Assembly (NCBI GenBank): GCA_951804985.1 | Contig: OX638135.1 | Location: forward strand, 10,144,058 to 10,208,057 | From: Dryomyza anilis | Taxonomy: Eukaryota; Arthropoda; Insecta; Diptera; Dryomyzidae | Length of the DNA: 64,000 nt | Direction of reading: 5' to 3' | Shown: one piece after another, positions 11,601-21,528 of the stretch | Numbering within the stretch: position 1 is the first letter of the stretch | Layout of the letters: the number at the start of each line of letters is the position of its first letter | The notes under the pieces: model-generated | The model's database searches: none | The model's input: only the letters and a program-made list of their open reading frames with translations | Told to the model about the DNA's origin: nothing | Translations under genes and position numbers: made by a program

Positions 11601-12205
11601 CAGTCCACGAACGTTGCAAAAATCTATACGAAAGTTTTGCGACATTTTCGCTACTGGGTGAATTTAAAACATACAAACATACTAATAGCGGGCACAGCTG
11701 AGACGAACAGATGAGAGCGTAAGCTAAACAGTGGTCAGTGTTATGCCTTGGCCACCGTCTTCGTTACGCACTCTTGCTGTCTCAACTATGCACGCAGTTA
11801 GCGCGGAGTAGGATGGGGGAGGGACGGAAAACAATCAACAAACCTGAGCAATTGCAGCAGAGAGCATAGAAAGGCCCTTTGCGCTGGCAATTGCAATGAA
11901 AAAAAAAGGGCGAGTGCAGAGTGCAGCAAGTCACAGGCAGCGAAAACCGGTTCTGCTCTATTATTGTTGTTGTGATTTTTGTATTTCTATTTTATTTTTA
12001 ATTATTTGTTTTGCGTAATTTATTTTTAATAATGTTTTTTATTGTCCACGACGATTGTAGTTATTGTTATTAAGTTTATTTGTTATTTGTTTGGTTGGTT
12101 GATGTTGTTAAGTTTGGCGGCACATTTTTAAACATATAAAACGACGGACGGAAAACGTTTAAATACTGGGGGACGACACGACACGTCCGTCTCCCATAAA
12201 AGCAG
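8665..12205 (-). mobile_element. LINE (jockey/CR1 superfamily), apparently full length
   Basis: A 3.5-kb non-LTR retrotransposon on the minus strand. Its 3' end is an A-tract (T-run at 8668-8681) preceded by a short 3' UTR. It has one long ORF (8751-11645) and about 550 bp of 5' UTR with no ORF1. The 5' end, near 12198, has 'gacgacacgacac' close to it, and an independent copy (40890-44360) ends at the same point. A shared 5' end argues that this is the true start and that the family is single-ORF. Eight extra bases (aaaagcag) precede the flank. The element is bracketed by the two 4-kb duplicated segments. Confidence 0.88.
8751..11645 (-). CDS. LINE endonuclease/reverse transcriptase, intact 964-residue ORF
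   Basis: Polyprotein for target-primed reverse transcription. The N-terminal third is an exonuclease-endonuclease-phosphatase fold that nicks target DNA: GETQ with catalytic Glu38, AGDFN with Asp148 and Asn150, and NSDH with Asp223 and His224. After a basic linker the reverse transcriptase begins around residue 450: NKASGPDGI (459-467), NYRPIAI (519-525), DISKAFDRVWH with catalytic Asp591, SGVPQGSVLSP (646-656) and FADD with Asp679 and Asp680. A C-terminal region with FYRYYNGKCS and TIRLWNNLP motifs follows. All catalytic residues I can check are present and there is no internal stop or frameshift, so it may be functional. The start Met lies directly before the endonuclease fold. No gag-like ORF1 is upstream. 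The C-terminal motifs suggest a CR1/jockey-superfamily clade, which I cannot fix further. Confidence 0.9.
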   Translation of the reverse strand: MSQNFRIDFCNVRGLRSNFFSVYEHVFVYRPHIMALGETQVSEGADPLDFQIPGYHLLPLFSAHRGLALFIRSDVAYQHQQQHSVSDNEFNSMWIKFKILQHIMHLCFIYRSPNLDRVSTCNKLDALSDSISNILEQFPGSEIVVAGDFNVHNATWLSHSGLSTQEGCYVELFAECNQLTQLVKEPTYLPRVGGQSQKVLDLFLTSHHEKYNVKVLAPLGNSDHCIVSAAFSYSSLRVSSIKAPKRTVWLYKKANWVALNDFFRNFNWKLCFADRDINAAALMVQNIILLGMRSFIPSKKISIKPKDHSWFNETCRIAVRSKEEAFQNWRSNKNADTERLRIQARNRCNAVIAREKFLHEQNARKKVLLYHRGSKNFWSFVKRVKNQTTSSTPTLVMNGQTFTDPVDKANLLAKLFANNSTLPDSNQPLPVVEFVSSAMPEIHFRTRAVKNVLANLNINKASGPDGISAHVLKKCASTLACPLRNLFNISYTTGVFPSCWKVANVQPVPKKGEATNPANYRPIAICSALSKVMESVINFHLVNYLERNELLSDRQYGFRRTRSTGDLMAVLSEKWNNCIHLFGESKVVALDISKAFDRVWHEALVSKLIAYGVGNSFIRWISSFLQGRSIRVAMDGVFSEQHSINSGVPQGSVLSPSLFLVFINDLLSSTQNPIHSFADDSNICHSYSFNKRPNSLEIESKRRTMNDTLNNDLKTISEWGLANRVDFNASKTQCCLLSHKRMDSPLPPLHMDSVDIAQSAALDVLGISIQCDLRWNDHIFDVSKEAAKCLDFLKRCKTYFTPADLRIVYTTYIRPKMEYNSHIWAGASKSSLEFLDRIQQRAIYLIGDENISSSIGSLEHRRTVGCVSLFYRYYNGKCSREIHGLIPPGRVFSRSTRASNQAHPFVVHSVLNRTTHYRDNSFFSRTIRLWNNLPASVFPDIFNIGKFKANIHRHYSIFPPPFNL

Positions 12206-14430
12206 TGTAGCATAGTTTTAGGGTTAGAAAAACACAGGGTGAGCAACATTAAATAAAAATAAAGATACTTTTCTGTTTTTTTGAATGTTAGTTTTTTCGA
12301 ATGGATGATAATATTTTAAACTATTTTTTTGATATTTGTTTCACATTGTAGTTAGTAATTAAAACCAGGAACTTTGTTATATCGGTTCCGGTTGCTTGAT
12401 TTTATAAAATGGCGATTCCGGTTCCATCAACCGGTTACGGTTTCCATTTGGGTTCCATCATATTATTAAACCGTTTATTCAACTTAAAAAAAAAAAAACA
12501 AGTTTATCAATATAAACATTTATTTATTTATTTTTTTCTATTTTTTGAAATATGTTAATTTCTGAGTTAATAAGAAGGAAAAAAATGAATTCGTGGTTTT
12601 TATTTATTCAAAGAATCATCTATTTTGGATCTTTTTTTGAGTCGAATTCGAATTTGAAAACTTTTTCTCGCGTTCTCATATTAGAAAGCTTTAAATCATC
12701 ACGCTGTAACGTATCTGTTTCGCTCGACGTATTTATCATTGATATACTGGATTCGTGACCATTCTCCAATGTTGACACACTTTTTTAAATGCGTAATTGC
12801 ATTAGCATTTTGTGAGTCGGAAATAATTACCTTGAACCGTGGGTCGAAGAATTTCGCTGAAACGTCATTGTCCATCAGCTTAGTTTCTTTTGCAAAAATT
12901 TGGCGCTATTTCTTAATGTTGAAAAACTGCTAAAATTTGTCTATTCTAAACTATCGCCGAAAGTTCTCATGGTAACATAAAAAAATAAAAAAACTGATCA
13001 TGAAAATGATGATTCATTCATTAAATATGAAATGTTATGCACTGATTTGATTTTTTTGCACTTTTGACACAAACAGAACTTACACAGAACACATTTTAAA
13101 ACTGTTCGTATTTTATAACTATATGCTTGCGACGGCGATACCATTTATAATCCAAGATGCTAAATGTATTTCCGTATTTACTAAAACATTAATGTTCTCA
13201 CAATTTAGTAATTTATTCGTAAAATGTAAGTCTTATTTTTAAAATATGATCTTCTTTCGTAAAAAAATTATAATAAAAAATAATATATATTGAAATTTTT
13301 AAACGAATAATAAAACGAAATATTCGTAATTTTGTTGTTGTTTAAATTTTGCGAATATTAATTCGTAATATATACGAATCGTTTGTAAAAAATATTTTGG
13401 AAAAAAGATATTACAAATTTACGAAATATATACTACGAAAAAATATTACGTAAAATGTCTTAGAAATTATTTTGTGTGTAAATATGCAACCATATCAAGC
13501 GAGTTTGACAATCAAGAATATGTTTATTGGCCTTTTCCGTTTTGACAATGTACATGAAATTTGACGTTCTTAATTTTTAAATTAATTGACGCGCATTTGC
13601 TATTAATTCCGTTGCAGTAAAATCAATTTGTAATGCATCTCCTACTGCACAATTTATCTTAAAACCAAACTGAAACCGATCATGCATACATGGTGTAAAA
13701 TTATAAGAATAATGCATAGGTAAATACTAAAGCTACATACGGGGAAAAATATGTTTTGCAGCAAACATATTATGTTACACGTTACATACATGAATTTCCT
13801 GGATTTTAAAATGAATATGAAAAATAGAAGAAGAATAACCGTAAGTCATGAAATGAATACCAAAATAATTTGGAATTAAAAGTAAAATCCAGGTGACAAC
13901 ATCAAATTTATGATTGCAAATGTATTATGTTTGCGGCAAACAAATTTTTGAGCTGAGCGTAGAGTACAAAAATTTAAAATGCATCAACCAAACTACACAG
14001 CATTATCATATTCCTTTCATCGCTTTCATGCTCGCATTCCACCATCAAATTAACAGAAACGTTATGAAATTTTTTTGGAACCTCTTATTTTATACGTTCT
14101 GGTACCATTGAAAAAAAAAATAAGGGTTCCGGTTCCATCCAAAATTGTTAATACGATTCCGGTTCAGTTCCAGTTCGAAAAAAATCAAATTGATTTCGTT
14201 CCACAAAAATTGATCGATTTGAATTAAATTGGAGGTTATTATTTTGTGTACATAAATACATAATTACAAGTTAAATATAAAAAGAAAATAACTTTTTGTT
14301 ATTAACATTATTGGATTATGTTAGCAATGTTTTAAAATTAAGAAAATTATTTAATTTTGTTGCAATCTAATGTTTTATGAACAATTAACTAATTTGTAAC
14401 TTTGACTTTTCCACATGAACTAATGGTATT

Positions 14431-14869
14431 TTATAGTCGGTCTAAGCCGACTATAAATACCCTACACATATGTGTGGTTACCATTCAAAGTGGTATATAG
14501 GTCCCCAGGGTATACAAATCCTGAAAATAACTACAAACTTTCAATCGCTAAAGAATTTCCATTCATTTGATACCCATATTTACAAATGGATAGGTGTACC
14601 GAATTTCGATTTTTTTTAGAAACCACAAGTCGTTTCGCGGCAAAACATTATTTCCATGTATTTGAGCATGAAGTCAATATATATTTGACCAAAAAAGTTT
14701 ACCTAAGCACGTATACAGTAAAACTGAAATGTAGATGTAAATTTTATATGAGTTATTTGAATATAAATGGTCAGATCACAGGTCACAATGGACCACTTTG
14801 CCGGAGATGCTTCCTTCTGGGTGTTACAATCGGCGTCCCAAATTAAATATACCCTTTCACTCTTATACC
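14431..14869 (-). mobile_element. HINE/DINE-1-like element, type 1, internally deleted (duplicate)
   Basis: Same internally deleted minus-strand copy as 6891-7329, carried in the right 4-kb segment. I saw no differences between the two. Confidence 0.75.
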
Positions 14870-15012
14870 TGAGACAGACATCTGGTATTCATATCGTAGT
14901 ATTTGAAATACTAGATGTGTGTCTCACAATATTATAATATTTGTGTAGTATTCGTTGATTTCATTGTGGTATTTATCTGGTACAAATACCACGAAACTAT
15001 TCGTAGTATTTT

Positions 15013-15712
15013 TATACCCTACACTAAGAGTGAAAGGGTATATTCAGTTTGGTACGCCGTTTGTAACACCCAGAAGGAAGCATCTCCGGTATGGAAAAGT
15101 ATATATATTCTTGATCAGCATGACCTCCTAGTCGATTTAGCGATGTCCTTGTGTCCGTATGTCCGTCTGTCTGTTGAAATCCCTACTACTTTTAAAATTG
15201 AAGAGCTAGATAAATGAAACTTATAACTTAGATTACTAATATACCTGTATGTGCGAAAATATTGGCGAGATCGGTCCATTGTGACCTATGATCCGACCAC
15301 TTATGTTCAAATACCTCATATAAAATGAACATATAAAGATCAATTTTTATGTATGCGTGCTTATGTAAACTTTTTTGGTCAAATATATATTGATATCATG
15401 CTCAAATACATGATAATAATGTTTTCCGGCGAAAAGACTTCTGGTTCACAAAAAAAAATCGAAATTCGGTACACCTACCCATTTGTAAATATGGGTATCA
15501 AATGAATGGAAATTCTTCAGCGATTGAATGTTTGTAGTTATTTTCAGGATTCGTATACTCTGGTGACCTATATATCACTTTGAATGGTAACCACACATAT
15601 GTGTAGGCTATTTATAGTCGGCTTAGACCGACTATAATTTTGATAATCCTAACTATCATAATTACACCTACTTTAAAATATCCCATGTGATCTAACCTTC
15701 CCAACTGGTTTT
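15013..15712 (+). mobile_element. HINE/DINE-1-like element, type 1 (duplicate, diverged)
   Basis: Counterpart of 7473-8200. The GTCY microsatellite is shorter, 'tacgctgta' is reduced to 'tgta', and about ten substitutions distinguish the two. The hairpin and both ends are conserved. The excess divergence relative to flanking duplicated DNA is discussed as a finding. Confidence 0.8.
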
Positions 15713-15730
15713 ATTTTTAATTCAATCCAA

Positions 15731-15899
15731 ATAAATTATTTTTTACTATCGTTTAGTAGCACAACCAGCACAAGTCAAGCGCTACACAGCACAAATATCA
15801 AAAAAAAATATATCTCAAAATGGCGGTGCTATGTTCCACCGAACATTATTCTTAATTTTCTCAATTTTTAATATTTTTTATTATTGTTTGCTGGCACAA
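15731..15899 (-). repeat. 'GCACCGCCATTTT' repeat family, reverse copy (right duplicate)
   Basis: Reverse-complement unit of the family at 4051-4600. It ends at the border of the 'caagcctgg' element; the family resumes, still in reverse, at 20673-20890, indicating that 15900-20672 was inserted into it. Confidence 0.7.
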
Positions 15900-16176
15900 C
15901 CCAGATAGGAATTTCCAGGCTGCAACAGAAGTGCCAGACTTGTTACAAGCTTGACTACCAAGGCTTGGTATATCGGGTCAGATACAAGCCTGTCACAATC
16001 GTCACTCACAGACTCCACACAGGCTTTGGTATATCAAGCAAGACACAAGCCTGGAATATTTGTTATTCCCAGATTTCAAACAAGCCTCGTTTGTTTAGAT
16101 TAGACACAAGACTGGGACAAGCGTCACTCCCAGACTTTACACGGGCCTTGTTAGTCTACACGCAGAGAAATAATAT

Positions 16177-17230
16177 GGTTGCGACATGATCGCGACAACC
16201 ATACTATGGTCTTTAAAATCATGTATGCTTGTTACAATCAAAGTATTTTATTTTCAGTTTTATTTCTACAATAATAAGGTTGCTATAATCATTTTATAGT
16301 AGATCATTTACTATAATATGATTGTCAATCTGAAAAATCATAATATGGTTGTTAAGAACCATGTTATGGTTATGATAAAGACTGCTACGAACAAAATATG
16401 GTCAATACCAATCATACCATGATATTGACTGATCATAATATAGTAATTTATTATTTACAACCATACAATGCTCACCTTATGGCATTTTTTACTCTCTCTT
16501 ACTCAATTTAATTTTGCCAGTTGTCAGTGCAGTCGTGCTGTAGAGACGAAGTGTCATTAATAAAAATGAAAATATATCTAAACGTTAAAAGTTAATTTGT
16601 ATACGATTAATATGCAGATACTATAGTTTAAACAAATTTGTATAAATTACATTTAGTAATCATGTTCCGTCGTGTTACATAAAAAATTTCTGTGATAGGT
16701 ATACTCGCGTGCTCACGTTTTCAATTTCATCACAAGTTCTAGAATAAAGCTTTCAAGTTTAAGACTGCGCGCACAGTATAAAGCTTTGCGCGAAACTTCT
16801 TTTGTGCGATAAATTCTTACAGGAGTTCTTATGAAAGTATGCGTAAAGAGTTTTTGTGCTGTTTTTCTGTTAAATCGTTGTAAATATCAGTGAGCATACT
16901 ATGGTTGCAGATAATGCTTTCCTCATTATGTCGGGATATGTCCATTGTTGCCATTCATTGTGTCTTTCATTTAATATATAAATAAAATAATAAATTTAAA
17001 TAAAATATTCTATTCTAAACATGTGTCTTATATATTATATATTCGAAATATATTCGAAAAACTCAACTCTTTGGAGTTGTCTGAACAATAAGTCTGCAAA
17101 TTAACGTAAGTATTACTGTTAAATTGGTTGTTAACCTCTTACATTTTTATTCATCTACAGACTCAACTCTCAAGTGTAATGACATGAATAATGAATGCAA
17201 TGCCCATGACAATTTATGCCCAATAGCCTG
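16177..17230. other. Unidentified segment with 'atggttgt' words and an intron-like stretch
   Basis: Starting at 'gagaaataatatggttgcgac', this stretch is rich in 'catactatggttg' type words in both orientations and interrupts the 'caagcctgg' array. Positions 17106-17160 look like a short insect intron: GTAAGT start, 'gttaacc' branch-like sequence, a T-rich tract and a TCTACAG end, 55 bases. Neither flank shows a convincing coding frame, so this could be chance or a remnant of a spliced transcript. Confidence 0.3.
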
Positions 17231-18295
17231 AATCTTCAGGCGTATTACAAGGATTGTCGCAAGTCTGGGGCATAAGTCTTGTTTCAAGACTGAGGCACAA
17301 TCCTGGGACACAAGCCTTGGTACAATTCTGAATTACAGGCTTGTAACATAGTTATCATTCCAGCCTTGACACAGTCATTGCACAGGCCTAAAACACAGTG
17401 TTGGCACTAGACTGGGAATTAAATCTGGCACGAGCCTGGGTACAAGCTCGTTGGGATACAGGCTTGTAACATAGTTATCATTCCAGTCTTGACACAGTCT
17501 TGGAACGAGCTTGGATAACAGCGTTGGCACAGGCCTGAGTAGTAGAGATGGGCACGTGAGTTTTGACTCACACTCACTCACGTTCACGAAAGAATATTTC
17601 TAATCACGCACACTCACTCACGGCCTTTTTTGCTCTACTCACACTCACTCACAATCACTTGAGTAAAATTAATATTCAATCACAATCACCCATGATTCAC
17701 GTGTTTTTTTTTTTTGCTATTGTTTGTTGGTGAGATTGGTCGACAACCTACATCTTTAAAACTATGATTTTGATAAAATATATCTCAATTTTTAACGGAG
17801 ATGGAAATGTGAAAGACCTTTGATGTGCTGTTCATATAAAAAAGTAAAAAATTGCTTCAAAGAATAATTCCCCGTTAAAGAATTCGTGTAAAATCTTTGA
17901 GAATTGTCTCTGGAAAAGAATCTACTATATATTTGTGAATGTAAGTATGTCTGTATGTTCCGAATAGACGGCTGAACCGAATTGAATAAAATTTTGACAC
18001 AATATGTATGTTGGGTCTGTGCAGAGTATACGCTATATATCGGTGGGATTGGTGGACTGGGCGTGGCACCTCCCATATATCCGAAAAATTAAAAACACAT
18101 TATATCAGCAGTTAGGATAGCAAATTTAATGAAATTTTGGTCAACGTTATATATAACCATTCTAAACGGTCTCGCGGAATGTGGGCTGGATTGGTCCACT
18201 GGGCGTGGCACCCCCAATAGAAGGAATATTTTCCAGATGATGTATGCCAACAGTTATTATAATGATATCAAGATATTTCGCACCAGGGTATCAAC

Positions 18296-19602
18296 TAGAG
18301 ATATGCGCGTGCCTGTTTTTGATGGCACCGAAACGCACGGGCACGCCGATAGTGATACACATGAGCACGAGCCGGACGAGTAAATTTACAGGCACGCACG
18401 AGAAGCACGATAAACCACGGTATTTTAAAAGACACGAAGAAACACGGAAAAACACGACAAAACTCGACGAAGCACGAAAAAAGTACTTAAAACATGAAAA
18501 AGCAAGCGAAACGTGTAAAATAATAGCGGAACCGTTTAGATTTTTGGAACCAGAATCGTTATTAAAAATGTGTTGAACCCGAACTGCAATCGGAACATAT
18601 ATATTTTTTTTCTGGTTGGAATCGCTACCGCTATTTTAAAAATATCGGAACCAGAGCCGGAATAGATATTATAGTCCCTGTCAGGGAACGCAAAGAACCG
18701 AAATCGGAACCGTTATTAAAAATGTATGGAACCGGAATCGAAACTCATTTAATTATACCCTACACTAAGAGTGAATGGGTATATTCAGTTTGGTACGCCG
18801 TTTGTAACACCCAGAAGGAAACATCTCCGGTATGGAAAAGTATATATATTCTTGATCAGCATGACCTCCTGAGTCGATTTAGCGATGTCCGTCTGTCTGT
18901 CCGTCTGTCTGTCCGTCTGTCTGTCTGTTGAAATCCCTACTACTTTTAAAATTGAAGAGCTAGATAAATGAAACTTATAACTTAGATTACTAATATACCT
19001 ACGCTGTATGTGCGAAAAAATTGGCGAGATCGGTCCATTGTGACCTATGATCCGACCACTTATGTTCAAATACCTCATATGAAATGTACATAAAATGATC
19101 AATTCTTACGTATACGTGCTTAGGTAAACTTTTTTGGTCAAATATATATTGATGTCATGCTCAAATACATGATAATAATGTTTTCCGGCGAAAAGACTTG
19201 TGGTTCACAAAAAAAAAATCGAAATTCGGTACACCTACCCATTTGTAAATTTGGGTATCAAATGAATGGAAATTCTTCAGCGATTGAATGTTTGTAGTTA
19301 TTTTCAGGATTCGTATACCCTGGTGACCTATATATCACTTTGAATGTTAACCACACATATGTGTAGGGTATTTATAGTCGGCTTAGACCGACTATAATTT
19401 TGATAATCCCAACTATCATAATTACACCTACTTTAAAATTTCCCATGTGATCTAACCTTCCCAACTGGTTTTAAATTGGGGTTGAAACTATAAAAAAAAA
19501 TCTACACGGGAACGACAGCAACTAGCACGCACGGAGATTTGCACGCACGAACTCAGATTTTCGGGCGTGACACGAAAAAGGCACGGCACGCGCCCATCTA
19601 TA
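18296..19602. mobile_element. Second hAT-type element nested in the Helitron
   Basis: The ends TAGAGATATGCGCGTGCC and GGCACGCGCCCATCTATA are inverted repeats, flanked by identical GTATCAAC at 18288-18295 and 19603-19610. Arrays of 'cacgaagcacg' words lie near both ends in the same orientation, and diverged 'atcggaaccg' repeats occupy 18530-18745. A HINE element (18754-19472) is nested inside. Related in end sequence to the outer hAT but clearly a different family member. Non-coding. Confidence 0.9.
18754..19472 (+). mobile_element. HINE/DINE-1-like element, type 1
   Basis: Complete copy with TATACCCTACACTAAGAG start, GTCY microsatellite (about 18888-18928), subterminal 'tgtgtagggtat', hairpin ATAGTCGG-cttaga-CCGACTAT and CCCAACTGGTTTT end. 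It is the innermost layer of the nested stack, so it moved after the hAT, the Helitron and the second hAT were in place. Confidence 0.82.
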
Positions 19603-20672
19603 GTATCAACCACCACAATTTTTTTAAACTCACCGCACCGAAATTTACCACACCAAAATTCACCACAACGAAACTCACCATACTAAAACTCACCATACTA
19701 AAACTCACCATACTAAAACTCACCACACTAAAACTTCTACTTGGAAAAACTCTACAGGGAAGAATTCTACGGGAAAGAATTCTACCGGGAAGAATTCTAC
19801 GGGGAAACGTTCTACGGGGAAGATGTAAATAATAAAAATGTTCTTAATATTAATAAAATCACATATCCTTGCATTCACAAAATCTTGGCACGATTCGTGC
19901 ACGGGTGCAGCTAGTTATCAATAAAAGAATAGTTCGGGGTAGAATTAACCAGGGATAAATTGACTTTGGGAAAAACTATTTTTGAAGCGATTTTTTTGGT
20001 TACTACATTTATAACTCGAATAAAATCGGGACCCCACACGAACCTCTGGAACAAACTAAAGTTAATTAACAAAAGGAAGTCAATACAGAGTTATCATGTA
20101 TAGTTGAAATTGAAAATTCAACTTTTACAAAAATGGGTATATCGGAAAAAAATGCGTTCCAGGAACGGTCGTATGAAACCAAGCAAAAACTATTGACATG
20201 ACCTCACATACTAAGTACGGCCGGTTTGCAGAGGTTAGATAAATTGTTGACTGAAACCTTGCAACTTATTCTGAGTTGAAGAAGGGGTGGGTATATGACG
20301 GTCGTTAGAAAGGGTTTCATTTATTATAGATCTGAAATGTGGGCAGTCGTCTTCCCGAAGCCTTCTGAGTTCTGAGCCTTGTTCTGTAGTTCAACAAAAA
20401 TATATAAAATCGCAAAAAATTAATACTGAGATTTTTTTATTTTATGAAATATTCGACTCACGCACACTCACTCACGGTATTTTTTGGTCTACTCACACTC
20501 ACTCACAATCACGTGAGCAAAATTAGGATTCAATCACAATCACGCGTGATCACGCGTGATTCACGTGAATCACGCTGAATCACGCTGAATCACGCTCACA
20601 TGCCCATCTCTACTGAGTAGCATTGGAACAAGCCTGTGTGAGGCTTGTGCCGGTCGTTAATTCCTACTTGGG

Positions 20673-20890
20673 AACCACTACAAACTACGAAAAAAATTAT
20701 TTACAAAATGGCGATGCTAACTTCCACTCAAATTTTGGACCTATTTTTTTTTTAATAACTGTACATATATTACAACATTTATTAGTAGCACAACCAGCAC
20801 AAACCGAGCACAAGTCAGCACAATATACATTTTTTGATTATCTCAAAATGGCGGTGCTAACTTCCACTACATTGCGGAGGTCGTGCTTGC
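20673..20890 (-). repeat. 'GCACCGCCATTTT' repeat family, reverse copy
   Basis: Two reverse units with 'aaaatggcggtgctaacttc' and a diverged 'aaaatggcgatgct'. The reverse complement of 20730-20790 runs 'tgtacagttatt', poly-A, 'taggtccaaaa' without a break and is the empty-site equivalent of the HINE insertion at 1858-4050. Confidence 0.75.
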
Positions 20891-21528
20891 GTTGACAGAA
20901 AAAGTAGAACCAATGATTCAAACCGAAAGTAGACCTCATGCGTTTTATAGTACATTTTCACAAATATCGTAAACGCAACACAAAAGTAAAGCTACTCTAT
21001 ATTAGGTCGCACAGTTTGCCCAAACGCTTTAAATCGGGTGAAATTCAGTATTTTCGGAACCACTTAACTGATTTTAAAAATTTTCAAAATGTTGTACAGA
21101 GAGAATTTGAAAGAACTTATGTTTTAAAGATAAAGTAAAGTGGAGTTTGAATCTTAAATGGTTATGGAGATAAAAATCAGTAAAATTGAGATTTTTTTCT
21201 TGAAATTTTTTTCAAAAATTGTAAAAAATCCAAAAGTTATCCATATTTTAAAATTCTTTTGTGTATGGCTAAATTTCGTTTTTAAAAATCTCAAGTGGTT
21301 TAGTAAATATACAATTGTAAAGTCGAATTTTTTGTTTGTTTTCCGTTTTTTTATTTTTTTTGAATAATTATACGCAAATCTCTGTAATATATATATTTTT
21401 TTCAGTAACTTATACTTTTCTTATATTTTTTTGATAGATAGCATTACTGGAAGTCTTTTAAACGATAAAAATTATCCAAAATATATTTAACTAATCTGGC
21501 AACACTAGTCAGAGTTTAAGTTTTTAAT
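20891..21528. other. AT-rich non-coding DNA
   Basis: No recognisable gene or bounded repeat. Frames across it are short and lack any domain. Confidence 0.5.

Larger units (their letters stand above)
12206..16176. repeat. ~4-kb duplicated segment, right copy
   Basis: Partner of 4666-8664, starting immediately at the LINE 5' end and ending at 'gagaaataatat', after which the sequence continues uninterrupted as 'ggttgcgacatg'. It is 28 bp shorter, mainly because the GTCY microsatellite near 15145-15170 is contracted. Contents as in the left copy: possible GGTTCC-motif element, deleted HINE, forward HINE, 'GCACCGCCATTTT' repeat and 'caagcctgg' block. Confidence 0.9.
17921..19914 (+). mobile_element. 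Non-autonomous Helitron inserted in the hAT
   Basis: The 5' end TCTACTATATATTTGTGAAT followed by 'atgtctgtatgttccgaat' and 'gacggctgaaccg' is a typical Helitron start. The 3' end has a hairpin GCACGA-T-TCGTGC (19889-19901) ten bases before the terminal CTAG (19911-19914). The host bases are A on the left (17920) and T on the right (19915), the known A^T insertion preference with no target duplication. Near the 3' end are direct repeats of 'aaactcaccatact' and 'aagaattctac'. Without the nested hAT it is about 680 bp and non-coding, so it depended on an autonomous Rep/helicase element elsewhere. Confidence 0.85.
17543..20612. mobile_element. hAT-type non-autonomous element with exact 8-bp duplication
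   Basis: Terminal inverted repeats TAGAGATGGGCACGTGAG and CTCACATGCCCATCTCTA are flanked by identical CTGAGTAG at 17535-17542 and 20613-20620. An 8-bp duplication with TAGAGATGGGC ends is characteristic of hAT elements. Both ends carry clusters of 'actcactcac' in the same orientation (17567-17690 and 20455-20590). Total 3,070 bp, but about 2 kb is a nested Helitron with its own insertions (17921-19914), so the element itself is about 1.1 kb. No transposase is encoded. Confidence 0.92.
15900..20672. mobile_element. Composite 'caagcctgg' element with inverted ends
   Basis: The ends CCCAGATAGGAATT and AATTCCTACTTGGG are inverted repeats. The body is a diverged tandem array of 'acaagcctgg' and 'cacagtcttgg' words, visible at 15910-16165, 17235-17542 and 20621-20660. 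It is inserted in the reverse 'GCACCGCCATTTT' repeat, which flanks it on both sides. It is interrupted by an unidentified segment (about 16171-17230) and by the nested hAT at 17543-20612. No protein is recognisable and the family is unknown to me; no clear target duplication was found. Confidence 0.5.

Noticed and set aside
19539..19832. Repetitive Thr-Ile-Leu-Lys-Leu frame in the Helitron
   Set aside because: It is generated by the 'aaactcaccatact' direct repeats near the Helitron 3' end and has no independent support.
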